In this document: positions 12,343 through 24,284 of the stretch, in pieces
Numbering within the stretch: position 1 is the first letter of the stretch
How the letters are laid out: each line of letters opens with the position of its first letter
Assembly (NCBI GenBank): GCA_039000515.1
Contig: JBCFYV010000100.1
Location: 50,620,587 to 50,684,586 of the forward strand
Source of the DNA: Timema cristinae
Lineage: Eukaryota; Arthropoda; Insecta; Phasmatodea; Timematidae
Direction: 5' to 3'
Length of the DNA stretch: 64,000 bases
Notes under the pieces: generated by a model
Told to the model about the DNA's origin: nothing
Seen by the model: the letters and a program-made list of their open reading frames with translations, nothing else
The model's database searches: none
Position numbers and translations under genes: made by a program

Positions 12343-12629
12343 CAGTAGCCCCATGGCTTCTTTGGTGCTGAATGACAGCTGAGGGCTTTGAAAAATTACC
12401 AGACCAAATTATGTATCCCTACGCCGAACCATATGATCTGCAAAAACATGTGTTTAGCAGTTGTCACTTCTGACAGTCAAAATTTAGGTATATACCTAAA
12501 TGTTGACTGTCAGAAGTCAGCTGTGAGCTGTCAGTCAGCGCCAAAGAAGCCACGGGACTACTGTACTAATGTTGACTGTCAGAAGTCACTGTGAGTGTCA
12601 GTCAGCGCCAAGAAGCCACGGGGCTACTG
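12343..12629. mobile_element. Palindromic MITE, copy 1 (TA target), inside the hAT element
   Basis: Terminal inverted repeats of about 40 bp begin CAGTAGCCCCATGGCTTCTT and are flanked by TA on both sides (12341-12342, 12630-12631), as for Tc1/mariner-type MITEs. A central inverted repeat (GACAGTCAACATTTAGGTA and its partner) makes it a fold-back. The right end is duplicated: a first terminus ends at about 12563 (with GACTACTG), and a second copy follows to 12629. Confidence 0.85.
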
Positions 12630-13072
12630 TAGTGTGATGCCATGATAAGACAAGTTGCTTTCATAGTGTTTTCATAGTGGCGAAAAAAATCTGTTTGATT
12701 GGAATTGTATGGTAGTAAAAACGAACAATTTTTTTTTTTTTAGAAAATTACAATTTTTTTTATATTAAGTGAAAAAACTCGGAAGTATTAAACCTATACA
12801 TTTGGTTCGCGAATACCCACAGCACTTTACACTGACTCCATGTTGGGATCCTCTATTCTAGCTGGTCAGCTTATGACGTTTGTTTGGGGTGTAGATATCC
12901 TAACATTGACATAATATACACTTTCAAACACACATAGCTAGACGAAAAACAAACACAGATTAAAACGCTAGGGCGGTATTGTTTCAAAGTGAGCCGTGAT
13001 GTACTTTTGTCTTTCTGTCTTCCGCTTACCCTGGTCAGTACTCAGTAACCAGCCGGCAGTCTTTCAGTATTA

Positions 13073-13490
13073 TTATTATTATTATTATTTAGCACCGCGT
13101 CTTACTACCCGTTCGGGTTATACGCGTTTAAGTACTAATTACGTTAATGGATTAGGAATTGGGAAGGTTGAATTAGAGGAAGTGAGCCCGCAATTGCATG
13201 GAGGGAGAGTGGTAAACCATTTAAGAAAAACCGCCCCCAGTTATTATTATTAGCACCGCGTCTTACTACCCGTTCGGTTTGTACGCACTTACGCTAATGT
13301 GTAATGGTATGGTGATTGTGAGATGAAATGAAGGACCTACAGTTTAACGTGGAATCCGAACCACGGTGGAGGCCTGGCATTACACCCCCAGTTCACCCGA
13401 CCGAGATTCGAACCTCGATCTCCCCGTCCTCAGCAGTCAAGCTCAACACGACTAGCGCGTTAGTCAACTACACCACCAAGGCGGGTCTTT
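13073..13490 (-). mobile_element. SINE family A with a family B tail inserted in it
   Basis: Reverse-strand family A element: (ATT)n and GCACCGCGTCTTACTACCCG at 13077, body to about 13245, then head GAGATTCGAACCTCGATCTC and ACCACCAAGGCGGGT ending near 13487. It is interrupted by a truncated family B copy (about 13241-13380, TTAGCACCGCG to GGAGGCCTGGCATT). The CCCCCAG on both sides looks like its target duplication. All of it sits inside the hAT element. Confidence 0.85.
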
Positions 13491-13594
13491 CAATATTGTT
13501 CCTTTCGATTTATGTTCTTGTTTAAGTCAAGTTTCTTGATATTGTGAATTGGCAGTCCACTCTTTTTGTGTGTGTTGTGTATTGTTTTTTGTGT

Positions 13595-13967
13595 TGAAAA
13601 TGGCTCGAAAGAAGAAATATAATATATCAAGTTCGGGTTAACCGCAATAAGTAAATAAGCAGGTGAGACCCCAGTGTGTGATTTGTGCTATGGTACTCAG
13701 CAATGAAGCGTTAAAGCGCAGGCTGGAACGTCATTTAAAGACAGTCCATCCTAACTTGAGCAATAGGACTGTTGAATACTTCGCAGGAAAATTAGAAAAC
13801 TTAAAGAAAATGAAACTATGGAAAACTGGTACAAGATATGAATTGTCTGAAAAAGCCCTTGCAGATTCTTTCTCAGCTAGGGTGGGTGGGGGGGGGGGGG
13901 ACCCCATACAATTGAGAGAAACTCTATTCAGCATTTCCGACGTTGAAAGCCCTTGCCGACGATAAGA
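13595..13967 (+). pseudogene. hAT transposase, N-terminal BED-type zinc finger remnant
   Basis: After ATGGCTCGAAAGAAG and an early stop, an open stretch reads RPQCVICAMVLSNEALKRRL and ERHLKTVHPNLSNRTVEYF. This is the C-x2-C and H-x4-H BED zinc finger of hAT proteins of the ZBED/FAM200/SCAND3 type. A few residues seem missing in the NEALK region. It ends around a C/G homopolymer near 13887 and is then out of frame. The whole catalytic core is absent. Confidence 0.8.
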
Positions 13968-14297
13968 ACCACGCTACCGTCACAAATGAGGTCCAACATA
14001 ACCGTTTTTGTGTCACTTCCAAACACTCAAGATCGAATTCACAAGTTATTTTTTCCAGAATATGGCAAAAATGAAATTGAATTCATTAAGAAACTAATTC
14101 AAAATCCTTTCCATGTCAAGCCCAAGGACCATCCTGATGAAATCCAAGAAGAGGTGATCGAACTTCAAAACGGTAGTAACTTCCGGGACTCGTTTGAATC
14201 TGGTGTAAGCATGGAAGAGTTGTGGTGTAAAAAGGCGACATCATACCAAAATATTCGGCGAGCCGCCTTACAATATCTGATGGTGTTTATCTAACTA
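13953..14297 (+). pseudogene. hAT transposase, C-terminal remnant
   Basis: Reads RIHKLFFPEYGKNEIEFIKK, LIQNPF, EEVIELQNGSNFRDSF and then VSMEELWCKKATSYQNIRRA, matching the C-terminal dimerisation region of ZBED/FAM200-like hAT transposases (pattern: IELQ, FWIK, YPxLAxxAL). It follows directly on the N-terminal piece, so several hundred internal codons have been deleted. A non-autonomous derivative. Confidence 0.78.
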
Positions 14298-14735
14298 GCA
14301 TTCTAACATGTTTTTCAAACATATTTTCTTATGAAAAAAGTATTGTATAAATTCGTAATTTTTAGTAATACTGATATAATAATAATAATAATAAATAACT
14401 TAGTTGCCTAAAGTTCCTAGGCTAGGGGAAAGATATTGACCGGGGGTAGGGGTGTGGGAGGAGATTGGTCCACGCTCTATTCAAATTTTGACTGAGTGGT
14501 GTGCGTCCACCTTAAGGTTGGAAACCACTGCCTTAGACCGTTAGAAAAACGAGGCATGTGAAATGATTTTATTTGATGGACATCAACATTTTATTGGAAT
14601 AAAAAGTGCAGCATTGGGAACAAATAGATCAACCCCAAAATAAATTAAGTTAACGTTCCTAAATTTGCATTATATTGATGGATTGATGGAGGCGAAGGCT
14701 ATTTAGAAAGAAAAAAAATATAAAACATAGTTTTA

Positions 14736-14965
14736 GCATTGCGCCCTACTACCAGTACAAGTTATACACATGTGTACTAATTACGATAGTGAGTTAGGGG
14801 TGAGTAAGGCTGAATTCAGAGGAAGAGCATCCGCATTTTCATGGGATAGTGGGGGGAAAACATTCGTAGTACACCCAGGGGGATTAAATCCCTGATCTCC
14901 CTGTCATTGGCGGTATAGTCTGTCATGAGCATGACGCCTTATACCATGAGGCCACCGAGACAGGT
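14736..14965 (-). mobile_element. SINE family A
   Basis: Tail AGCATTGCGCCCTACTACCA, GGATTAAATCCCTGATCTCC B box, head TGAGGCCACCGAGACAGG. Just outside the right end of the hAT element. Confidence 0.83.
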
Positions 14966-14999
14966 TTTGAAAAATAGAACCTTCGCATTTATATTCTAT

Positions 15000-16800
15000 T
15001 TCTTATACGCCTATTTAGTATTTAATTTAATTTTAAAATATAAATAATATACCTATTTTATTATTATTTATCTGAAATTGAAATATTCTTTTATATTGTA
15101 TTTAATTTATAAAAATATCTTAGATTAATTATTATGTCTATAAAACCAAAATAATAAAAGTGAAGCTGGGACGCAATTACTTAATAATGTGAATATCGAT
15201 TCAGTTATATTAACCATATACATAATAAAGGGCCCACAAGAAGATATCAAAACAACGTTTAACCCCTAAGCTCTTGTTGATTTTATAAATTTGATCTAGT
15301 AAAATAAAATAATAAATAACCTAGCAATTACTCAATTACGGTTCATCATTTTAAAATATGGGTATTTGAAAACAGAATAAATCCTTTAAACTTACGGTAA
15401 TTATGACACAATCCGCAACTTCTTGAAAATACTTTGGAAATCACAATTACACTTAATACAGAGTTTGTTTGAATACTTTAGTAATAATATATACTAGTGT
15501 TTACATTTTTAATCAAACGTGTTTTGGGTTCGCGGCCCCCGGGTTTCATCATATGGCATGCGCGTTGATAAAGACCCGACGCCGATCGATTGCGGGAAAA
15601 TGTCAAACGTCAAAATAGGTCAGAGGTACATTCGATAGTATTGATTGCTTATGCTATAAACTCGGGTTGTTGAATAATTTAACGTTTAAGATATAATAGT
15701 TACCATACACTTGTGACAAAGAGTACAAACTAATAAGACAATAATTTTGGCTAATTCTGTTGTTATTGACATTCATTGTTGAGAATAAATAAACTTACTG
15801 TGACTATAATAGAGATATTCTAAGAATATTCCACAAAAATATAAAATGTATTAAAGTAATTATTGCAGAAATTCACATTATTATTATTTATTAATATAGG
15901 CCTTTAGTAAACTTTTGGCGGCCAAAGAGAGTGTGAAATGTTCACTTCGCGTTGAACTAATTGACTCCACAGAGATGTCTTTGACAATCAACCATGGTTG
16001 TAACAAGACTGGTTTTACATCTGTGCAATAGAGTTGGAAATGTTATTTGCTAAAAGTTTAGTTACAAAAATTTCCACGTTTAGCGCGCAAAAAAATAAAA
16101 AAAAATAAAGCCAAGTGATTGAGACAACAATATCCCTGGGCCACATATAAAAATATAAAGTCATTACCCAAAATCGTGTGTAATTTATATTGTTATTAAT
16201 AATAATAATTTTATAATACTAAAGTAAAATAATTATTGTTGACGTGTTTGATCAGGCAGCCAAAATGGCCCTTGCTTGGTAGGTACCGCGACTGTTCAGT
16301 GTTAGTTACTAGTTAAAAAAATACTATTATCTTTCTATGCAAAAGTCCACTCTTTAAGAACTAATATTTTAATTGGTATAGATTTGACTAAAATTATTTT
16401 CAGTTCCACAACAATATATTTGAATTAAAAAAATGTTTATTGTCAATTTCTACTAGTTCCTTGCTGAACAGTAATTGATTTGATTGTTTGATACATGTTA
16501 GTTACACTTGATTCTCTTGTGTTCAATTATTGATGAAAAGCACTTAAAAAAGGTGGGAATTCCAAAGCATACTAAACAATAAATACCATAACTATGCTTA
16601 CATTTTAATAGCCGTATACCACACATCTTGCTATTGTAATTTTACACTAAATACAACGCCAAGCTCCAAAGTCTCACTAGAACAAAAGAGATAAAAAAAC
16701 AAACACATCACTATTTTTTTTAATCTCTAAATCTATCAGTATTATTGAGACTTAATTTATTTCTTAAAATAATATATTTCTATTGTAATTAGTTTATAGG
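15000..16800. other. Gene-free stretch with a GC-rich islet
   Basis: AT-rich with no coding exon recognised. The only standout is 15528-15610, a short GC- and CpG-rich patch (GTTCGCGGCCCCCGGGTTTC and GACGCCGATCGATTGCGG). It could be a promoter for the spliced 5' UTR of the hydroxylase, which must start right of 8729, but nothing else supports this. Confidence 0.3.
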
Positions 16801-16804
16801 ATTA

Positions 16805-17100
16805 CTATAGTTCTATGTAGTCTGGTGGTCAAAGTTCCTGACTACAAATTCAGATGTCCCGGGTATGTTCCCTGGCGCTTTCAGATTTTCTTTTGTGCAT
16901 CAGTGGTTTGGGAACAGGATCAAACTCAACTTCGCGAAGCCAAACGAGAAGCTACTTGAATAAATAAGTAGCAACTTCGGTCTAGAAAACTTAGATTAAC
17001 GGTCAGAGAATTAGTTGTGCTGACCATATAACACCTTCTACTCACAAATGTTGGCATTATCATCGCTAACAGTGGCTGCTTCTCAGGCAATATAGCTTGA
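16805..17100 (+). mobile_element. tRNA-derived SINE, further family
   Basis: Head TAGTCTGGTGGTCAAAGTTC and CCCGGGTATGTTCCCTGGCG. The body contains TGTGCTGACCATATAACACC and a GTTGGCATTATCATCGCTAA tail segment, which recurs at 42935-43050. Confidence 0.65.
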
Positions 17101-18251
17101 TTGTGTTCTTATGCTACAAAATTTTCTATAATACTTAAAATCATGTTGGTTTTTGGTAAAAGCTTCCAACTGCTTTAGGAAAGGAAGCTCGTGTAGTAAT
17201 TTATCCAACATTAATTATTTGGAAATACCGTCACATTTTATAAAATGGTAAAATTATTTGGAATCGTCACATTTTATAAAATGGTAAATTAGTGGGAATC
17301 TTAGTCACTTTCAGTACCTAGTGTAAAGGATTGTGAAGTAGGGAGAGGGCTCAAGGGGGCAAAGGCCCCAATGCGGTGGCAATTTTAATAGCCATTATAT
17401 ACATCTAGAAGATTTTATGGTAAGTTTTATGGTGTTTGTTAACTTTATAATTTATAATTTTACTATTATAAACATGATAATCTAACAAGATAATAAATAG
17501 ATAGGGCTGGATAAAAGAACACTAATTCAACACTCGGCACTGTATTGAACTAAACTAAACTTTAATTCACTGCAATCTTTTGCTTCTTACTGTTTGTTGA
17601 GCATTGAAAAGGGAAAAACAGTTGAATGTTTTAAAATAATAAATGCTGACACTGAAAGAAATTGAAGGGGTTAATACATATTACTGGTCAAAGAATAATA
17701 TTTTCGGAACATGAAAATATCTCACTTCCATTCCATGAAATAAAGTCCATTCCTATGGAAAGAAGACATTATTTGATGATTGATATAAAGCCATTTCTGA
17801 TCACCTGATATTTTCTTTGCTCACAATGTCTAACTGGTAATACCCTTCCCCAATTTTACTCTCTCTTTAGATCTCTGAACATCCCAAAACTACGGTAGCG
17901 GGGGCTCTAGCTCCCTCAAGCCCTCCCCAGTGGGTACGCTACTGCTTACTTTAAGCTTAACGACTAATGAATATCTAAGTACAAGTCTTCTATGATCAAC
18001 AACTTATTAAGTAATTTGGTATCAGCTCATTTATCGAAATACGAATCTTTGTGTGGCATGTCCACTAATTAATTATTTACCATGATGAGAACTAGAATTT
18101 AAATTGAATAGAACATGACAAAGCATGTGACATTCATCGACCCATTTATATTTCAAAGTAGCTTCAGTAAAACCAGTCTACTTATAATATACAAAAAAGC
18201 TAAAGTCATTAAGAACTAAGCCTACCTTATAAACAAAACTTAACACAAAGA

Positions 18252-18520
18252 TAACCAGACCCGTTGTGTAGTAGTCAGTGCACCTATCTGCTGACCTAAA
18301 TGTCTCGGGTTCAATTCCTTCCTGGTACCTTGGATATTTTTCCCTTTTAGGTAAATAATCCCAATGTTCCAATGGGTTTGGTTAAATTTAGCTCACAACT
18401 CCATAACAATAATCACATCACCTAATTGCGGGTACATGAGGCACCCTTCATAGGTGTACCCTGGTAAATGCTATAAGGGTTGTATATTCTTAAGTCTATT
18501 CATCACAAAAAAAAAAAAGT
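18252..18520 (+). mobile_element. tRNA-derived SINE, another family
   Basis: GTTGTGTAGTAGTCAGTGCA (A-box like) and CTCGGGTTCAATTCCTTCCT (B box), then a unique body (GGTGTACCCTGGTAAATGC) and a poly(A) end, unlike the (ATT)n families. Confidence 0.65.
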
Positions 18521-18587
18521 TAAACCAATTATATGTATTGAGCACTATTTATCATCTATCAATTATGAATACCATCATACACTTGCT

Positions 18588-18832
18588 TCAGTGGCTGAAC
18601 AATCTGAGGTGTCATTTGTGTTAGACTGGCCTGATAATGATGGGAAGATCGGGGTTTGAATCCTGTTTGGGTCTTCTGAAGAGGTTTTTTCTTAAATGGT
18701 TTTCCACGCTCCTTAGATGCAAATATGGGTAGGTTACTTTTGAATTGCTTCCTTCTTTATTACTACCGCATTAGAGTATTATGATATATGCTTATAGTCA
18801 GAACAGGTAGTAAGAAATACGCGGCGATTAAA
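18588..18832 (+). mobile_element. SINE family A
   Basis: Head TGCTTCAGTGGCTGAACAAT, B box CGGGGTTTGAATCCTGTTTG, tail AACAGGTAGTAAGAAATACG. A reverse-strand fragment follows at once, making an inverted pair. Confidence 0.82.
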
Positions 18833-18835
18833 AAA

Positions 18836-18930
18836 AACTTTGATACAACTGACCAGGATTTGAACCATGATCTCCCCTTCATTGGCAATCCAGTCCATAG
18901 CGAGTGTGACGCTTTAGATGTTTAAAGAGC
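18836..18930 (-). mobile_element. SINE family A head fragment
   Basis: GACCAGGATTTGAACCATGA and CGAGTGTGACGCTTTAGATG on the reverse strand; head end only. Confidence 0.7.
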
Positions 18931-19025
18931 TTTAGTGAGTCACAAAGATGTTTAAAGAAAGTAGCTTAAGTATGAATATTTTTTTTTTCAAGTAAAATCA
19001 TTGTTTTTTGAAGTCCACTATTTTT

Positions 19026-19180
19026 TTTCAATACCAGGCCGCCACCTGGTTCGGATTCCACGTTAAACTGTAGGTCCTTCATTTCATCTCACAATCACCC
19101 TACCATTACACATTAGCGTAAGTGTGTATAACCCGACCGGGTAGTAAGACGCGGTGCTAATAATAATAATAATTTTTTCA
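19026..19180 (+). mobile_element. SINE family B, 5'-truncated
   Basis: Begins within the body (CCACCTGGTTCGGATTCCAC) and ends GTAGTAAGACGCGGTGCTAA plus (TAA)n. No tRNA head. Confidence 0.85.
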
Positions 19181-21120
19181 AGCAGACTCAAAACTGCTGA
19201 ATATTCTTAGCAATTTCAAAAGTTTTCCTAAATTTGCCACAAATCACTGCAACACATTCTCTGGAGTGAGGTTATTGTTTAGAATAAAAGAGTAGCCATT
19301 TTCATAAGAATTTTTTTTCTTCTTCACAATTTTACAATCAATTTTTGATACTTTTATTTTTTTAAATACAGTTAAAAACAACATTCCACTTTCCATATTT
19401 ACAAACAATGTGATACAATATTTAAATACATGTTAAATCTTACATGATACATGCAATATGCATTACAAATATAATTTCACTGATTCTTTCATGCACCTAT
19501 TTTAATAATCACTATAATATTATTACAAGGCTTTACCCAGGGTTAAATTTCAGAAGGGGTCCAAAAAATTAATAAATAATGAATACTTCTAGAAGATAAT
19601 GGAATTTTTATAATTGGTTTTATTATCCAAAGGCATGGGTTTAAATAATGTTTTGTATGAATTTTGTGTATGTGTATAGCTGATAATAAAAATAAAAATT
19701 CACTCAAAATGTTCTAGATATAAAATTACTCTTTGGTTTGTGAAATAGAATCTTAATAAATCATTTATGATTTAAAAAGAAAAATTACTTCGAAAACTAG
19801 AGTTAATTTGATGAGATAATACACTATTTATAAATGAACTAATTATTTCTCAGATGTATACTAGTCCTACTAAACTTTACAGAAATTAATGTTTGTAAGC
19901 ACTTTTTATTATACAGGTAGATATTAATTATCATTTATAATATTTCTTCTTTGTTTTAATTTCGTGGTAAAGACAGCTATGGTAACTTGGCAGGTTGAAG
20001 CTACTTAGATTTGTCGTGGTGGCAATATTTATATCTGGTAACTACCATGGCTACAAGAAACAATTTTATTTGTCAAATTTCGGCAGTGGTTTGAAACCCA
20101 AAACTAGCCCTTCCTTTGTCCCCTTTACGGATACAGCCTGTATTACACAATGTAAAGAATATATAATAAATTGTGTAGGTACATATTAAACATATAAAGA
20201 TATTCACCAATTTTTGAAACAAGCAAAATTGTGTAAACGATCATAAAACAATGTACAGTACACTATAAAGTTGAAGGGGGTCAATTACTTTTTTGTTATT
20301 TTCTTTTAGCTATTTTTTTGACCAACGCTTGTGCACACTTTTTTTTTTCAAACTGCTAACTTACTTTGTACAATGGTAAAGTACCTATACTATATATAAT
20401 AAGTATTTGTGAAAAATTACTTTATAGAATTGTTATTAGGTGAATCATTATTACAATTTAACAACAAGCTGATTTATTAAAGCCATTTGTGCTTTAATAC
20501 ATTGTCAATCGCGTTTCAGAATAATACACTATAAAACTAAACTAAGAAGTTTGCGTGTCATAATTGTTAAAATTAATTGATTAATAAAATGAGTGACAAA
20601 GTTAATACAAGATTTACAAAACGCATTAGTTTATAGTAAAAAAAAATTATACTATGTAAAATATTTTTTTAATATAAGGCACACATTTATCCTGGAGAGA
20701 AATAAGCATAGTATTTTTTAATGTCTTAGAAATAAAAGGAATTGAAATAAAATACATTTTACTTCTATTAGATACAAAAACAAAAGTGTATCAATAAACA
20801 CATATATGTTTAAAAAAAAAAGTTCCAATTCATGGTTATATTATAGTGTATAAGCATTTTGATATGTTTGAAAAAATATGAGTTTTCAGAATAACCCAAT
20901 GAGAGTTATCTCTTAATACTTAACAAGATAATAACCATTACTAAATTTCAAGGGAAGTGCTGTAAAAGTGAAAGTATGTTCGTTTTAAACTCTCCACACG
21001 ACATTGAAATTAAGTTCTTGAAAAAAAAAAAAAACCCCATAAAATAGCTAATTTAATCCTCTAACAAAGAGATACTATAAGAGAATATTTTAAATAAATA
21101 TAGATTTTCTTGGTGTGGCC
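19180..21120. other. AT-rich intergenic stretch
   Basis: No exon, repeat family or RNA gene recognised. Short open frames here have no family motif and AT-driven composition. Confidence 0.6.
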
Positions 21121-21325
21121 ATTAGTTATACTAAAAAACGACACCTGACCCGAGAATCAAACTCGGGACGTTCACCTTAGCACACCAATGTTCTATAAAT
21201 GAGCTATCCAGCTTTGTCTCATGTTTAGAGTCATGAGATGAACCTGGATAGCTTAGTGGTAGAGCATTGGAGAGTTAATTCAAAAGTATAAAGTTTGATT
21301 CTTGTGTCCAAGTGGTTTTTTTTAA
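21121..21325. repeat. Head-to-head pair of tRNA-like sequences
   Basis: On the minus strand 21129-21195 reads ATAGCTCATTTATAGAAC and then GAGTTTGATTCTCGGGTCAG, an A-box/B-box pair. On the plus strand 21246-21320 reads GATAGCTTAGTGGTAGAGC and then AAGTTTGATTCTTGTGTCCA. Both are degraded, without a good acceptor stem, so they look like the heads of two SINEs that meet as an inverted repeat. Confidence 0.65.
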
Positions 21326-21329
21326 TATA

Positions 21330-23330
21330 TGTAAATTTGAATATATATGTTGTCATGAACTTCCGTTCTACATACCAAATATCAATTTCAACATAATGTT
21401 GTTAGTAAATAGTTATCTAATTGACCAAAGTTAAAAGCTAAGTTTGCAGTGTAGAAAATAAAACCAGTAAATCTCTTCTAGTAAGGGCAGGTCTTATGAT
21501 TCCTGGATAAATATTAATCTGGCCAATAAATATTTTTATCTGATCGATAAGTTAAAAATGCGTCTTATGAGTGCCAAATAGCAACATAGCATTTATCTGC
21601 CAGATAAAATGTATTTATAAATCACATTTTTATCAGGAGGTTTAAGTACCTGATAACTTTTATATGAAAGTTAAAATGATCATACTTAGCACCGCGTCAA
21701 CTATTCATTCGGGTTATACGCTTATAAAGTTAGGACATTTAATTCACACTTTTATAAAAACTGATAAGCTATTTGTAGATTTATAGTTATATAAGAACAA
21801 ATTATATAAATGCAAGTAAAATGATGAAATTTTGTAAACATTGTACCGAACTATTGGCCACATTTTGGCAGACACAGAAAATTAATAATTGCAAGACAAC
21901 CTAACTTCTGAGCCCACGTGACACCATCTGTTTACTCGCACTCGTTTTGCTGCCATTATTTAACAAATGTTAAGCGTTGTAGCTACTAGAAAGGTTGTAC
22001 ACATGCGCGCAACAGTAAAAACAGTACCAACCTTGAGTTTTATGCATAAAAAAATATTTATCCTACAGATAACTACCCAGCTAATAAATTCATTTCATAA
22101 TACTCGTAAAATATTAAAGTGGCTGATAACCTTTATCTGGTAGTTAACTTTAACCTCCAATAGCATAGTCATAAGACCAGCCCTAAGTTACTTCATTTAT
22201 ACAATATTATATGTTAAATTATGAAAACTTAAGCAACAAATTGAAAATGTTTACATGCAAGATGATGTAATATTATTTTTTAAATATTCACAGTAATATA
22301 TTGTGATTAATAAAAATTACACAGTGATCAAAATACTACACAAAATAAATTATATATTAATAATCTGCCAAACTGTAATCATAGTACAATTCTGTTGTAA
22401 GCTATTTTTTTCAATTCAAACACAACTTTTCAGTCTCATTCAAAACACAATCTAACCTAAGTGTGTATGGTACTTAAAAACCCTTGACATGCAACTTAAG
22501 GTAGAACCATTTGACCAAAAGTAAATTGTAATTATATTAGAAACTCTCCATTTGAATTGCGGATCTTAATTTTAGAATTTTCTCTATTTAGGATGTAGAT
22601 AATTTGGACATTATATAATATGAAATAGAAATAGCACATTTCATGATACAATTTGTGGAAATGGAAGTGATTTTTTGTTACAAAGCCAGAATAAGGCCTA
22701 CATCTTGTTACAAAAATATAGTTTGATATTTTATTGATGCTTGCAGGCCAATCCATTTTCCTTTCAAAAGCTACTTTGGAGATACTGTATCTTACAAAAC
22801 ATTATTGTAATAGGAGCTTTTCAGTTAATATATCGTTTAATATTTTTTAGTTAAAGGGATAAAGTGGAATTTCAAATAAACAGGTTTCTATGGAATTTTA
22901 GATAAACAGGTTTCTATTGTAGTTGTAAACTGCATCTACATCTGAAGAAACAAAACAGGCTTAATTTGCTACATATTGACTAGAGGTAAGTATCGCTTGA
23001 AACAAGTAACAAATTACACTTGAATAATTATTTAACTAGTTAGTTTTGCATATGTAAGGGGCCAAACAGGCTAGTAATTGTCGCTCCGTATATGGGGGAA
23101 GGAACATCTTCAAAGATGTGGGGCTGCCTAAATCCCCCAGGATCCATTTGAAAAGCTAGAAATACTTTTGTGGCTTCACGGTTTGATAAAATGTAATGGC
23201 ATAATAACCGTACTGGTATTTTAATATGTTTTCATAGGTTTTAAATTACACATACGGTCAGATGTAAAAACATTTCCCTTTGCGTCTTGCCGTATTCTGA
23301 GATTTTCGTAGCAGACGTTATTTACTGTCT
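21330..23330. other. AT-rich intergenic stretch
   Basis: A possible inverted element spans about 21490-22190 (GGGCAGGTCTTATGATTCCT on the left, TAGTCATAAGACCAGCCCTA on the right), with TTATCTGGCAGATAA-type words inside. Otherwise nothing is seen. Confidence 0.45.
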
Positions 23331-23479
23331 CACCTCTCAAGCAACACTGCTTCTTTGGCCTATAACTGTAAATAAATCCACTTTAGTCTTTATGTTACAA
23401 TGAATATCAACTCTGAGAGCACCTCGGGTCTCACGGAGAAAAAGCTGTATCTTTGTTCTTTCTCTCTCTCTCTCTCTCT

Positions 23480-23590
23480 CGGTTAGCTGTTGCCAAATCT
23501 CATTGCTTTCAGTTGTATCGGAAGGTGGTTTGCTGGGGTAGAAGAAGTTACTGGCAACATTGGTGAACCAACGCTGAGAAATTAGTCTAA
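23480..23590. repeat. Dispersed repeat shared with 61915-62030 (inverted)
   Basis: GGTTAGCTGTTGCCAAATCT, TTTCAGTTGTATCGGAAGG and GGGGTAGAAGAAGTTACTGG match the reverse complement of 61915-62030. A (TC)10 tract (23461-23480) adjoins it and produces an RERERER run in an open frame that is not a gene. Confidence 0.65.
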
Positions 23591-24243
23591 AATTGGGAAG
23601 GGAAGATTGGCCGCAAGAAAACAAAAGAATGACGCTGTTTCTATCTATAGTAGTCATAAAGTTCCCTCCAAGATGATATTGAAATATATTATGGTAAAGT
23701 TCTTATTTCTCATGGTAAATGCAGTGTACACTCTGTTTAAACCAAAAAGAAGCAAACTTACTTTGCTTGTGACCACTATGGTGCAGCTTATGTGATATGA
23801 ATATAATGGAACCTACCAAGGTAATACTGTAATCTTTCAATGTACACCGAGTGTATATACAAATCAATTTAACTATACATCTTATAGTCTCAAGGTGTGT
23901 TTACATGCAAAGCTTTGCACATTTTTTGTTGTTGTTGTAAAATAGCACTACAATACACCTCACACATAACAACAAAACAAGCTTTCCAAAAATATCAATT
24001 ATTTTTACCAATAAAACCAAATTAATTTGCCATATTCAAGTATATATATATATATATTTCTCCAAACTCAATAGGTCGCAAGCCACTGTAGTTGTGAAAG
24101 ATTGGTTGAAGAACGTTAAAAATGGGATTGATCCATATGGAAAGTACATTTTCCTTTGATTTAAATAAATAAATCTGAAGTATTCTACCATTTTATTTAA
24201 AGGCATTCAAAAACAATTACTTAAGTTTTAAGTATCTATTTGG

Positions 24244-24247
24244 AAAA

Positions 24248-24279
<32 letters not shown>

Positions 24280-24284
24280 AAAAA
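24244..24284. repeat. Poly(A) tract of about 40 bp
   Basis: Forty A with one G. Could be the tail of a retroelement, but nothing is recognised on its left. Confidence 0.85.

Larger units (their letters stand above)
12008..14530 (+). mobile_element. hAT-family DNA transposon, defective, with nested insertions
   Basis: Ends are CAGTGGTTACCAACCGG on the left and, as reverse complement, CAGTGGTTTCCAACCTT on the right. The flanking 8-bp duplications are CTTTAGAC (12000-12007) and CCTTAGAC (14531-14538), one mismatch apart. An 8-bp target and CAGTGGTT ends are typical of the hAT (Charlie-like) group. Inside are the first and last parts of a transposase-derived reading frame, a palindromic MITE (12343-12629) and a nested pair of SINEs (about 13073-13490). 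Confidence 0.9.

Noticed and set aside
23337..23657. 106-aa protein with an RERERER stretch
   Set aside because: Made by a (TC)10 microsatellite inside a dispersed repeat; no conserved motif.
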